Origin: Nonomuraea solani
GTDB lineage: Bacteria > Actinomycetota > Actinomycetes > Streptosporangiales > Streptosporangiaceae
Direction: 5' to 3'
Assembly: GCF_900108335.1 (NCBI RefSeq)
Contig: NZ_FNVT01000003.1
Coordinates: 601,563-665,562 of the forward strand
DNA: 64,000 bases
The notes below the pieces were generated by a model. That model worked only from the letters and a program-made list of their open reading frames with translations. It was not told where the DNA came from and did no database searches. The translations under genes were made by a program, and so were the position numbers. Of the stretch, positions 28,171-36,682 are shown piece by piece. Each line of letters starts with the position of its first letter. Position 1 is the stretch's first letter.

Positions 28171-29733
28171 ATGATCACAGATGTCGTCATCGCCGGCGGC
28201 GGCCCGAACGGGCTGATGCTGGCCTGCGAACTGAGCCTGGCAGGGATCCGGCCGGTCGTGCTGGAGCGGCTGCCGGAGCCGGACGAGGAACCGAAGGCGA
28301 ACGGACTGCTCGGCCAGGTCGTGAAAATGCTCGACCACCGGGGGCTGCACGAACGCCTCAGTGGCAGCCCAGTACCGCCGCGGCCGAATTCCACGTACTT
28401 CATGTTCGGCGCGATGGGCCTGGACCTGAGTCTGCTGGAGGACAGCCCCATCTATGCCCTGCCGGTGCCGCAGCGACGCATCGTGCAGGTTCTGCAGGAG
28501 CGCGCCATCGAACTGGGCGTGGAGATCCGGCGGGGACATGAGGTCGTCGGCCTGTCGCAGGACGATGACGCGGTCACCATCGACGTCGCGAGCCCGGGCG
28601 GGGCCTACCCCCTGCGGGCTCGGTACCTTGTCGGCGCGGATGGAGCCCACAGCACCACGCGCAAGCTCTCCGGCATCGGATTCCCCGGCATCACCTACGA
28701 CCGGATGACCGTCCGCTCAGCGCATGCGACGGTCCCGGCGGACTGGGTCGATCCTGCGACCGGCGCGCTGAACGTGCCCGGCTACGGCCCCGTCATGCCG
28801 TTCATGCCCCACCGCACCGAACGCGGAGGGTTCTCCTACGCGCCGATGCCCGGCCACCCGCCGCTGGTCAGCACCACAGAGTGGGACCAGCCCACGACCG
28901 ACGCTCCGATGAGCCTGGAGGAGTTGCGGGCGAGCATCCGCCGCGTACTCGGCGCCGACGTGCCGCTCGGTCCGCCCGATGGTCAAGGACCGCATGCGCT
29001 GCGCCGGCTGAGCGGCGGTAACACCCGGATCGCCGAACGGTTCGCCGACGGCCGGGTGTTCCTGATCGGTGACGCCGCCCATGTGTACGCCGCCACGGGA
29101 GGCGGTCCAGGGCTCAACCTCGGCCTGCAGGACGCGGTCAATCTCGGCTGGAAACTCGCCGCCGAGATCCGGGGAAGCGCCCCGCCCGGCCTGCTGAACA
29201 GTTACGAGACAGAGCGGCGATCGGCCGCCCAGCGCATGGTGCTGAACGCGCGGGCACAGGCGGCCCTGATCGCCCCCGGCAGCGATGTCACCGGACTGCG
29301 CGAGGTGTTCACCGAGCTGCTCCGCGACCCGAGCACCGTGCAGCGCCTGGCCGAACTCACCGCGGGCGCCGACGTCCGCTACGACATGGGCGGAGGCGAG
29401 GCGCACCCGCTGGCCGGCCGGTTCGTCCCGGACATGGAACTGCACACCCCGACAGGGCCGGTCCGGCTGGCCGAGCTGACCAGAACCGCACGTCCCCTGC
29501 TGCTCGACCTGACCGAAGGAGCATCGCTGGCGGAGGCACTCGCCCTGCGCGACGACCAGGTCGAGATCGTCGCCGCGCGCTCCCAGGCCCCCGCGCCCAC
29601 CGCCCTGCTTCTTCGACCGGACTGCTATGTGGCCTGGGCATCCGCATCACCCCGGCCAGATCCCACGGAGATCGAAACACTCCGGGCAGCCTTGCGGCGG
29701 TGGTTCGGTGTCGCCGAACCCGCCCACACCTAA
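28171..29733 (+). CDS. FAD-dependent aromatic monooxygenase (RdmE/Rox-like)
   Basis: A 520-aa group A flavin monooxygenase with a thioredoxin-like C-terminal domain. FAD motifs: VVIAGGGPNGLMLACELSLA at the N-terminus, RYLVGADGAHSTTRKLSGIG near residue 160, and FLIGDAAHVYAATGGGPGLN near 295. Length and C-terminal domain match enzymes that hydroxylate polyketides or inactivate rifamycins. ATG 28171 has AAGGAG. The usual proline of the HxxPxGG motif is replaced (HVYAATGGG), which may affect the active-site loop. Confidence 0.9.
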   Translation: MITDVVIAGGGPNGLMLACELSLAGIRPVVLERLPEPDEEPKANGLLGQVVKMLDHRGLHERLSGSPVPPRPNSTYFMFGAMGLDLSLLEDSPIYALPVPQRRIVQVLQERAIELGVEIRRGHEVVGLSQDDDAVTIDVASPGGAYPLRARYLVGADGAHSTTRKLSGIGFPGITYDRMTVRSAHATVPADWVDPATGALNVPGYGPVMPFMPHRTERGGFSYAPMPGHPPLVSTTEWDQPTTDAPMSLEELRASIRRVLGADVPLGPPDGQGPHALRRLSGGNTRIAERFADGRVFLIGDAAHVYAATGGGPGLNLGLQDAVNLGWKLAAEIRGSAPPGLLNSYETERRSAAQRMVLNARAQAALIAPGSDVTGLREVFTELLRDPSTVQRLAELTAGADVRYDMGGGEAHPLAGRFVPDMELHTPTGPVRLAELTRTARPLLLDLTEGASLAEALALRDDQVEIVAARSQAPAPTALLLRPDCYVAWASASPRPDPTEIETLRAALRRWFGVAEPAHT

Positions 29734-29753
29734 ACCGACGGTCCCGCGGGGAC
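29702..29753. terminator. Tandem hairpins at convergent gene ends
   Basis: GGTTCGG-N5-CCGAACC (29702-29720) lies in the last codons of the monooxygenase, and GTCCC-GCG-GGGAC (29741-29753) follows its stop. Together they could end transcription before the convergent response-regulator gene. No T-tract. Confidence 0.4.
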
Positions 29754-29812
29754 GGCTGGGCCGCAAGCGTTGACCCGGGCACGTACGTGGGCAATCCACG
29801 ACATCTTCGCCG

Positions 29813-30414
<602 letters not shown>

Positions 30415-30418
<4 letters not shown>

Positions 30419-30834
30419 AGGGCTTCCTCCGGGACTTCGACGGACAGCCGGAAGAGGCCGTTCCGGACGGCGGTGGCGGAGGTGCCGGACACGGCGCGGG
30501 CCCGCTCGCTCACTCCGGCCAGCCCTGAGCCGGGGGCCGCGACGCCCCGCACACCGTCGTTGACGATCTCCAACCGTACCGTCCCGTCGAGTCGGGACAG
30601 GGTGATGGAGCAGGTCTGGGCCTCGCTGTGGCGCAGCAGGTTGGTGGTGCCCTCGCGGATCGCCCACGCCAGCGCGTCCTGCGCGGGGCCGGGCAGCGGC
30701 GGCAGGTCGGCCACGTCGAGCCGGGTCTCGACACCGGCGGCACCGAGCAGGGCCGCGGCGCCGTCGATCTCGGTGCGCAGCGACACGGCGTGCTCGTCGC
30801 GGGCAGCCCACCGCCCCCAGCGGGGCCAGCACAA
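30415..30834 (-). pseudogene. NarL-type sensor kinase, ATPase-domain remnant
   Basis: Only the HATPase part of a NarL-type sensor kinase is readable (LAWAIREGTTNLLRHSEA, GTVRLEIVNDGVRG, GSGLAGVSERARAVSG). The phosphoacceptor HisKA_3 helix and all membrane segments are missing; upstream the reading dissolves into unrelated frames. The downstream response regulator remains coupled to it. A very late internal start (about 139 aa) would give a protein unable to autophosphorylate. Confidence 0.65.
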
Positions 30835-31047
30835 GCATGCGCTCAGAACGCCAGAGCTCCGCCAATCCGCCCACCTCCCGCTCTTCGGTACCGGCTGACC
30901 AGGGTAGACGCGCTGGTCGTGCGGTGGTACCGGCCGCCGGCGGCCGCCTGGAGGGTGCGAGCGAAAGGGTCATGTACGGGTCTGGCCTTCCTGCCGCCGC
31001 AGGCTATGGGCGAGCGATCTTCACCCTGCACCGGCGGGCCGCCGTGG

Positions 31048-31064
31048 AACAGATGCAAATGTCA
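31048..31064. repeat. 17-bp element AACAGATGCAAATGTCA, copy 1
   Basis: An exact inverted copy lies at 32746-32762, and the 10-bp core GCAAATGTCA recurs at 36338-36347. The two full copies flank the CGNR-GNAT-MFS remnant block. They could be a shared regulator site or ends of a recombined segment. Confidence 0.6.
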
Positions 31065-31129
31065 CCGAGCCCGCCATGCGCGGTCGGGTCGGGACGCCTG
31101 CCTGCTCGGCCGTTCCATCTGCCGGCTGG

Positions 31130-31657
31130 TCACATGGCGGGCGTGGACTGACGGGCGCGATGGCGGCGTACCGCGTCCCGGTTGGCGCATGGCTGGGAGC
31201 AGTAACGCTGCCGCGCGGTGCGTGAAGTGTCCGCGAAGATCGTCTCGCAACCGGTGGCGGCACACCGTCCGAGCCGGTCCATGCCCCGGCTGACGAGGTG
31301 CATCGCCGTGCCCACGGAGATCAGCGCGAACAGCACCGCGCCGAGCGGCTGCAGGTCGTCGCGATAGTGCAGATGCCAACCATGAGCGTGGTCGGTCAGC
31401 CGGGGGTAGGCGGCCGACAGGGCCAGCATCTGGTTGACCCGCTCGGCCTTCTCGCGCTCGCCCGTGGCGTCGACGACCTTCGTCCAGGCGTCGATGACGG
31501 CGAGGGTCTGGTCGAGATCCGACGGTTCGACGGGGCGTTCCAGCACCAGACCGGCCGCGCGGCAGCGGTCGGCGAGTTCGTCGGCGCTCGCCGGTGGGTG
31601 GTTCGCCAGCTCCGCGGCGAAGTTCACCACATCTGCGCCGTAAGGGTTGAGGTGCAC
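31130..31657 (-). CDS. CGNR zinc-finger (ABATE) protein
   Basis: A 175-aa protein with an N-terminal ABATE domain (helical, residues ~5-120) and a C-terminal treble-clef zinc finger: CAATGCETIFADTSRTARQ, then RYCSQPCANRDAVRRHRAR. The eponymous C-G-N-R is C-A-N-R here. Such proteins are probable transcriptional regulators. It is divergent from the acetyltransferase at 31687 with only 29 bases between starts, so the promoters overlap. Confidence 0.85.
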   Translation of the reverse strand: MHLNPYGADVVNFAAELANHPPASADELADRCRAAGLVLERPVEPSDLDQTLAVIDAWTKVVDATGEREKAERVNQMLALSAAYPRLTDHAHGWHLHYRDDLQPLGAVLFALISVGTAMHLVSRGMDRLGRCAATGCETIFADTSRTARQRYCSQPCANRDAVRRHRARQSTPAM

Positions 31658-31686
31658 AAGCCCATTACACCAGCCTGTACATCATT

Positions 31687-32148
31687 ATGCGAATGGCAAC
31701 AGAGCGCGACATTCCGGAACTCGTCCGTCTCCGGGCACTGCTCTTCAGCGACCTCGGCGGCGACTTCTTCAACCCCGCGAACGCCGGTGACGACTGGCGC
31801 GACGCGCTCGCACGGGTGTTCGAGCAGAAGCTGACCGAACCCGACTGCCGGATCCTGGTCGTGGACGGCGACACCGGCCTGGCCGCCAGCGGCATCGGCA
31901 CGATCGAACAGTGGTTCCCCGGTCCCCACTCCCGCAACGGGAGGATCGGCCACGTCATCGGCATGGTCACCGACCCCTCGTACCGGCGGCGCGGGCACGG
32001 CCGGGCGATCATGCTCGGCCTGCTCGCCTGGTTCCGCGATCGCGACGCCGTACGGGTCGACCTCACCGCCTCCCACGAGGCGGAATCGCTCTACCGGAAG
32101 CTCGGCTTCTCCGACCACCCCGATCCCCTGCTGTGCTGGAAGCCGTGA
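31687..32148 (+). CDS. GNAT-family N-acetyltransferase
   Basis: A 153-aa GNAT enzyme. The acetyl-CoA motif A is present (IGMVTDPSYRRRGHGRAIML, residues ~93-112), and the C-terminal strand is typical (VDLTASHEAESLYRKLGFSD). The acceptor is unknown. Its stop overlaps (GTGA) the start of a decayed MFS gene, suggesting a former acetyltransferase-exporter pair. Confidence 0.87.
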   Translation: MRMATERDIPELVRLRALLFSDLGGDFFNPANAGDDWRDALARVFEQKLTEPDCRILVVDGDTGLAASGIGTIEQWFPGPHSRNGRIGHVIGMVTDPSYRRRGHGRAIMLGLLAWFRDRDAVRVDLTASHEAESLYRKLGFSDHPDPLLCWKP

Positions 32149-32700
32149 AGACCTCGCGATACCGCTGGGTCATTCTGGGTGTCGCGACCTTCACGCAGGC
32201 CGCGGCCGCGTTCTTCGTGCAGGGCATCGGTGCGATGAGCGTCCACCTGCAACGAGACCTGGCGCTGAACACGACCCGGCTGGGCCTGGTGGCCTGGCCA
32301 TGGGCATCCGCCAGGCGGGTCTCCCGCTCGGGGCGTCCTCGCCGCCTTCGCGCTCCCACCGCTGGCCACGACCTTCGGCTGGCGATCGACGCTCATGGCC
32401 GGCGCGCTCGTCGCCTTGTCAGGCGCCGTCGCCTTCATGGCCTTCTACCGCCGCCCACCGGGCCAGCGCCCCATGCCGATCACGTCCCGCGTGCGGCTGG
32501 AACTGCTCCGCGAGCCGTACATGAAGAAGATCATCTTGTCCGGTGGCGGTCATCCTGGCGCCACCCGTGCTCGGCCTGCTCACGAACCTGACCGGCGGCT
32601 TCGCCTCGGACGACGGCGGGCGTCTCCGCGAACGCCGTCGCCGCCACGTTCGGCGCGGGCAGCCGCCCTTACCGGTGCCCGGCGTCCGCGCCCGAGCTTG
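32145..32700 (+). pseudogene. Decayed MFS transporter
   Basis: It begins with a good MFS first helix (SRYRWVILGVATFTQAAAAF, FVQGIGAMSVHLQRDLALN). It then continues in other frames (LAAFALPPLATTFGWRSTLM, ALVALSGAVAFMAFYRRPP; PPVLGLLTNLTGGF). At least two frameshifts and large deletions have reduced ~400 codons to ~180. The start is coupled to the GNAT gene. Confidence 0.75.
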
Positions 32701-32745
32701 ACCTCCCTCCATGCCCAGGCCGCCGGTAATTCACGGGCCGCCTGA

Positions 32746-32762
32746 TGACATTTGCATCTGTT
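32746..32762. repeat. 17-bp element, inverted copy 2
   Basis: Reverse complement of the element at 31048-31064, 63 bases before the start of the SRPBCC gene. A regulatory role for that gene is possible. Confidence 0.6.
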
Positions 32763-32824
32763 TGCCGATGACCTGCGGGTACAGGCTGGAGCCCTCACAA
32801 CCACCCCTGGAAAGGCAGGCACCG

Positions 32825-33301
32825 ATGGAGACGTCACCCGCGGTACGGATCGAGCAGACCTATCCCGCCACGCCCGAGCGCGTCTGGCAGTTGTGGACTA
32901 CGGCCGAGGGCATCGAGTCGTGGTGGGCGCCCGACGGTTTCACCGTGAAAGTGAACAAACTTGACCTACGTCCCGGCGGGGAGCTGATCTACACGATGAC
33001 CGCGACGGCTCCGGAGACGGTGGCGTTCATGCAGGAGGCCGGGATGCCGCTCAGCACCGAGTCCCGCAAGACGTTCGTCGAGGTGCAGGCGCCGTCCAAG
33101 CTCTCCTACAGCTCGCTGGCGGACTTCATCCCCGGCGTGGACCCCTACGACTTCCTGACTGTGGTCGAGATCCGGCCCGAGGGCAGCGGGGTCCGGGTCA
33201 CGATGACCGCGGACGCCATGCACGACGAGGAGTGGACCCAGCGCCTGACCGCCGGCCGCACGAACGAGCTGGCCAACCTCGGCAAGCTGCTCCAAGCCTG
33301 A
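32825..33301 (+). CDS. SRPBCC / AHSA1-domain protein
   Basis: A 158-aa START-like lipid/ligand-binding fold of the AHSA1 type. The N-terminal strand and loop are typical (VRIEQTYPATPERVWQLWTT, AEGIESWWAPDGFTVKVN), and the long C-terminal helix ends at EWTQRLTAGRTNELANLGKL. ATG 32825 follows a GGAAAGG/GCAGG region; the frame upstream is open but family-less. The ligand is unknown. It is convergent with the LuxR gene. Confidence 0.88.
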   Translation: METSPAVRIEQTYPATPERVWQLWTTAEGIESWWAPDGFTVKVNKLDLRPGGELIYTMTATAPETVAFMQEAGMPLSTESRKTFVEVQAPSKLSYSSLADFIPGVDPYDFLTVVEIRPEGSGVRVTMTADAMHDEEWTQRLTAGRTNELANLGKLLQA

Positions 33302-33422
33302 CCAGGGGCCCGCTGGAGGGCCGCCCTGCCGAGGGTGACCAGGTGCTGGAGGTCGTGGCGGGTGGTCCAGGCCGGCCAGAGCCGCGCTCATCCGCGCCGG
33401 CAGCGCCGCGATTCTTCTGGCA

Positions 33423-36278
33423 TCACGCCTGCGGGACGGGGCCGAACGCCTCGCGGAGCTGCCGGCGGTTGGTGATGGCGAGTTTGCGGTAAGCGCGGGC
33501 CAGGTGGGTTTCCACGGTCTTGATGGTGACGAACAGAGCCTGGGCGATCTGGCTGTTGCTGTGGCCGTGCAGGGCGAGGAGGGCGACGCGCCGCTCGGCC
33601 GGGGTGAGGGCGTCGATGCCGGTGACGGCGGCGCGGCGTGGTCGTACGCCGGCGGCGTGGAGTTCGGTCCTGGCGCGCTCGGCGAGGAGGCGGGCGTGCA
33701 TCCGGTCGGCGAGTTCCAGGCCCTGGCGGAGCGGTTGCCGGCACTCGTTCCGACGGCCGGCACGGCGCAGGGCCGCGCCGAGGTCGACGAGGGCGCGGGC
33801 GTGTTCGAGGACCGCCGGGGTCTCCTGGAGGGTATGGCACGCCTCGGCGAGGAGGCCGAGGTCGGGGCCCGGGCGGGCGACCAGGCCGGCGACGCGCAAC
33901 GCCGCCCCGACGGCCTGCGGCACGCCGACCGCGCGGGCTCGTTCGGCCTCCTGCCCGGCGAGCAGCACCGCGGTGCGGTGGTCGCCGAGGTGATGCGCGG
34001 CGAGGGCCGCCGTGGCGCGCCACGGAAGCAGACCGGGGTGGTCGATCTCGTAGATCTCCTCAAGGTGGCGGCCGGCGGCGCGGGCGGTGTCGAGCGCGGT
34101 CGCGGGCTCGCCGCGGAGCAGGCTGATCCGGGCTTGGGAGTCGAGCACGAGCGCGAGGTCCATGCCGTCGGCCGGACGCTTGTCTGCCAGGTGCAGCGCC
34201 TGTTCGGCGCCGGCCGCGTCGCCCTGTTCGAGACGCAGCCGGGCGAGGAGGGAGCCGATCCAGCCGCCCGCCGAGATCCAGCCCTCGCCGTACGGCATCC
34301 GGGCCGCCTCCAGATCGGCCAGCGCCGGGGTGAGCGCTCCCAAGTGGTAGCGGGCGAGCGCGCGGTGATAGCTGGCCCCGGCGTAGGCGATGACGTCTCC
34401 CCGGCGGCCGGCGGCGGACAGCGCCGCGTCGGCGGCGGTTTCCGCGGCGGTCAGCTCGCCCGCGATGACGAGGGAGTGGACGACGATGCCCAGCAGTCCC
34501 CCGTGTCCCTCCGGACCCACGAGCGGGTCTCGGGCCAGCGCGAGCGCGGCCGTCCGCCGCACGTCCGCCGGTGGGGCGCCGGCCAGCGCGAGCCTGAGCG
34601 TGACATGGGCCAGCAGGCCCGGCCGGTCCGGCGGCCGTCCGCGCCGGGTCTCGGCGAGCACCGGGGCCAGCAGTCGCTCGCCGTCGCGCCGCAGCGGCGG
34701 ATGGAATGTCGAGACCATGAGATAGCCGGCCAGCGCGTTCTGCCACTTCGCGCTGCCCGGTTCCAGTAACGCCAGTGCCTCGTGGTGGGCCACGGCGGCC
34801 CCGGCGAAGTCGTCGCGGGCGTGGCGGACCTGAGTGAGAAGATTCAGGGCGCGTACCTTGCCGGGCGCGCTCGCCTCGCCGAGCAGGGCGAGCCCTTCGG
34901 TCACCGAGGCGAGCGCGCCGATGTCGCCGGCGACCAACTGCGCGCGTGCCAGCTCGACCAAGAGCTCGCCGCGCCGTTCCCCGGACATTTCGTCGGGCAG
35001 GGCGCGGTGCAGCAGCCGGACGGCGGCGGCCGGGTCGCCGCGGCGTACCGCCCGGCCGGCCGCCTCGCGCAACACTCGCGCCACGGCGGAGTCGCCCTCG
35101 GGATGGGTGGCCAGCAGGTGTCCAGCGATCTTCTCGACGCCCTCGCCGTCCGCGGCGAGCAGGTCGGCGGCCCGGTGGTGTGCCCGGGCACGGGCGAAGG
35201 CGGGCAGGTCCGCGTGGATGGCGGAGGCGATGAGCGGATGGACGAACGCCAACGGGTCACCGGGGCGGAGCAGGTGGGCCGTCGCGAGGACGTCGGCCGC
35301 CCGCTCGGCCGGTGCCGGCTCAAGTCCCGCGTGGGCGGCGGCGCGGCGCAGCGGCGTACCGTCGCCCAGCACGGCGGCCGAGGCGGCGAGCCGGCCCGCG
35401 TCGGCGGGCAGGCGGGCCAGCCGGGCGAGCACCGAGCGGAGCACCGTGTCGGGCACGATGCCCGCGACCGCGTCCGCCGCCGGAACGCCACCGTCTGCTT
35501 GGAGCGATCGCAGCAGCTCGCCGACCAGGAACGGGTTCCCGCCGCTGGCGTGCGCCACCGCGGCCGCCAACCCGTCCCCGCCGTCCGGGAAGGCGTCGCC
35601 CACCAGCCGGTCGACCGCCGCCGAGCTCAGCGGCGCCGGGGTCAGCAGGCGATGCGGCGGACGCGACGCCAGCGTGCGCAGCGCCGGCACGTCGGACTCG
35701 GCTCCGCCGTCACGCGCCGCCACCACCATGGCGATGGGCAGCTTGCCGACCCGGTCGGCCAGCATGGTCAGGAAGCGCAGCGACGCCTCGTCCGCCCACT
35801 GCGCGTCGTCGACGGCGACCAGCATGGGAAGTGTCGCATCGGCCCGATCCCAGCCGGTCAGGTTCGCGGCCAGCCAGCACATGCCGTGGAGCAGCACGTC
35901 CGCGTCGAGACGGACGGCCGAGTGGGCCCCGGGGAGGAGCCCGGGAAACAGCGGGGCGGCCGGTGCGGCCATGCCGTGCACCAACCGGGCACGCTCGCCG
36001 GGGGCGGTGGCGGTCACCGGCGGCGTCAGCAGTTCGAGCGCGACGCCGAGCGCGATCTCACGCTCCAGTTCCCGCCCGCGCGCCTCCAGCACCCGCAGCC
36101 CGGCCGCCCGGGCGCAGTCGACCGCCGCCGTCAGCAGACTCGTCTTTCCCGCCCCGGGCGGTCCCTGCACCATCGCCAAGCAGCCGCTGCCGGCGCGGGC
36201 GGCATCCATCGCCGCCCGCAGCGCGGCGATCTCCTTGGCACGCTCCAGCAGAGGCCCCTCTCCCACCCGCACCGCCAC
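33423..36278 (-). CDS. Large LuxR-family ATP-binding regulator (LAL)
   Basis: A ~951-aa STAND-type regulator. The AAA domain carries Walker A (QGPPGAGKTSLLTA, near residue 40) and Walker B (LVAVDDAQWADE, near 155). A long TPR-like helical middle follows, and a C-terminal LuxR helix-turn-helix (LTPAERRVALLALHGHSNSQ, VTIKTVETHLARAYRKLA). LAL proteins often control antibiotic or sugar pathways. I prefer GTG 36278 (VRVGEGPLLER is the usual beginning); TTG 36341 is the outermost start. A perfect dyad lies upstream at 36344-36363. Confidence 0.9.
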   Translation of the reverse strand: MAVRVGEGPLLERAKEIAALRAAMDAARAGSGCLAMVQGPPGAGKTSLLTAAVDCARAAGLRVLEARGRELEREIALGVALELLTPPVTATAPGERARLVHGMAAPAAPLFPGLLPGAHSAVRLDADVLLHGMCWLAANLTGWDRADATLPMLVAVDDAQWADEASLRFLTMLADRVGKLPIAMVVAARDGGAESDVPALRTLASRPPHRLLTPAPLSSAAVDRLVGDAFPDGGDGLAAAVAHASGGNPFLVGELLRSLQADGGVPAADAVAGIVPDTVLRSVLARLARLPADAGRLAASAAVLGDGTPLRRAAAHAGLEPAPAERAADVLATAHLLRPGDPLAFVHPLIASAIHADLPAFARARAHHRAADLLAADGEGVEKIAGHLLATHPEGDSAVARVLREAAGRAVRRGDPAAAVRLLHRALPDEMSGERRGELLVELARAQLVAGDIGALASVTEGLALLGEASAPGKVRALNLLTQVRHARDDFAGAAVAHHEALALLEPGSAKWQNALAGYLMVSTFHPPLRRDGERLLAPVLAETRRGRPPDRPGLLAHVTLRLALAGAPPADVRRTAALALARDPLVGPEGHGGLLGIVVHSLVIAGELTAAETAADAALSAAGRRGDVIAYAGASYHRALARYHLGALTPALADLEAARMPYGEGWISAGGWIGSLLARLRLEQGDAAGAEQALHLADKRPADGMDLALVLDSQARISLLRGEPATALDTARAAGRHLEEIYEIDHPGLLPWRATAALAAHHLGDHRTAVLLAGQEAERARAVGVPQAVGAALRVAGLVARPGPDLGLLAEACHTLQETPAVLEHARALVDLGAALRRAGRRNECRQPLRQGLELADRMHARLLAERARTELHAAGVRPRRAAVTGIDALTPAERRVALLALHGHSNSQIAQALFVTIKTVETHLARAYRKLAITNRRQLREAFGPVPQA

Positions 36279-36343
36279 GCCCCAACCGTACGTCGGCCGG
36301 GCCGCCTCATCTAGATCTTCGTGAGGGAGGGAGGGTGGCAAAT

Positions 36344-36363
36344 GTCAGGGTGCCGACCCTGAC
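36344..36363. promoter_or_regulatory. Perfect dyad between LuxR gene and 36397 gene
   Basis: GTCAGGGTGCCGACCCTGAC has perfect 8-bp arms around GCCG. It overlaps the GCAAATGTCA core (36338-36347) shared with the 17-bp repeats and lies between two divergent genes, so it is a good operator candidate for the LuxR protein itself or another regulator. Confidence 0.55.
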
Positions 36364-36396
36364 GCGGCCGGTTCGCGGCGACATGAGACTGCACGG

Positions 36397-36585
36397 GTGA
36401 GCGAATCTGGGTATCGCGTCCGGCTGACCGTGGAGGTCGTTCTGTCGGCCGACCCGATCGAGGGCGTCCTGCGTCATCCGCACGGGGCCGGCAAACCCTT
36501 CGCCGGCTGGGTGGCGCTCATCCGCGCGCTGGAACTCGCCCTCGACACCGAGCGCGCTCACTCCGCTTCCTCGCCACCGGGCTGA
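36397..36585 (+). CDS. Small conserved-type protein, 62 aa
   Basis: A 62-aa protein starting at GTG (MSESGYRVRLTVEVVLSADP), with the ending GKPFAGWVALIRALELALD. Small actinomycete proteins with an F-x-GW-x-x-L core like this are frequently found beside LuxR/AAA regulators; their role is unknown. No membrane segment is visible. It is divergent from the LAL regulator and followed after 97 bases by the 1165-aa protein. Confidence 0.6.
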   Translation: MSESGYRVRLTVEVVLSADPIEGVLRHPHGAGKPFAGWVALIRALELALDTERAHSASSPPG

Positions 36586-36682
36586 CCGCCGGCCGGCGTG
36601 CCTGGGACCGGGCACTCGAGTTCCCATGCCGATCGACGGTGCCCCGTCCCAGAAGCTGCGACAACACGACAAGGAGCCGACC

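Noticed and set aside
26727..28451. 574-codon minus-strand open frame
   Set aside because: It is antisense to the hydrolase-like gene, has no family features, and arises from the high GC third-position bias. Only its upstream part overlaps a real TetR remnant in another frame.
34782..36324. Two overlapping ~500-codon plus-strand frames
   Set aside because: Antisense to the LAL regulator, which has intact Walker and LuxR motifs.
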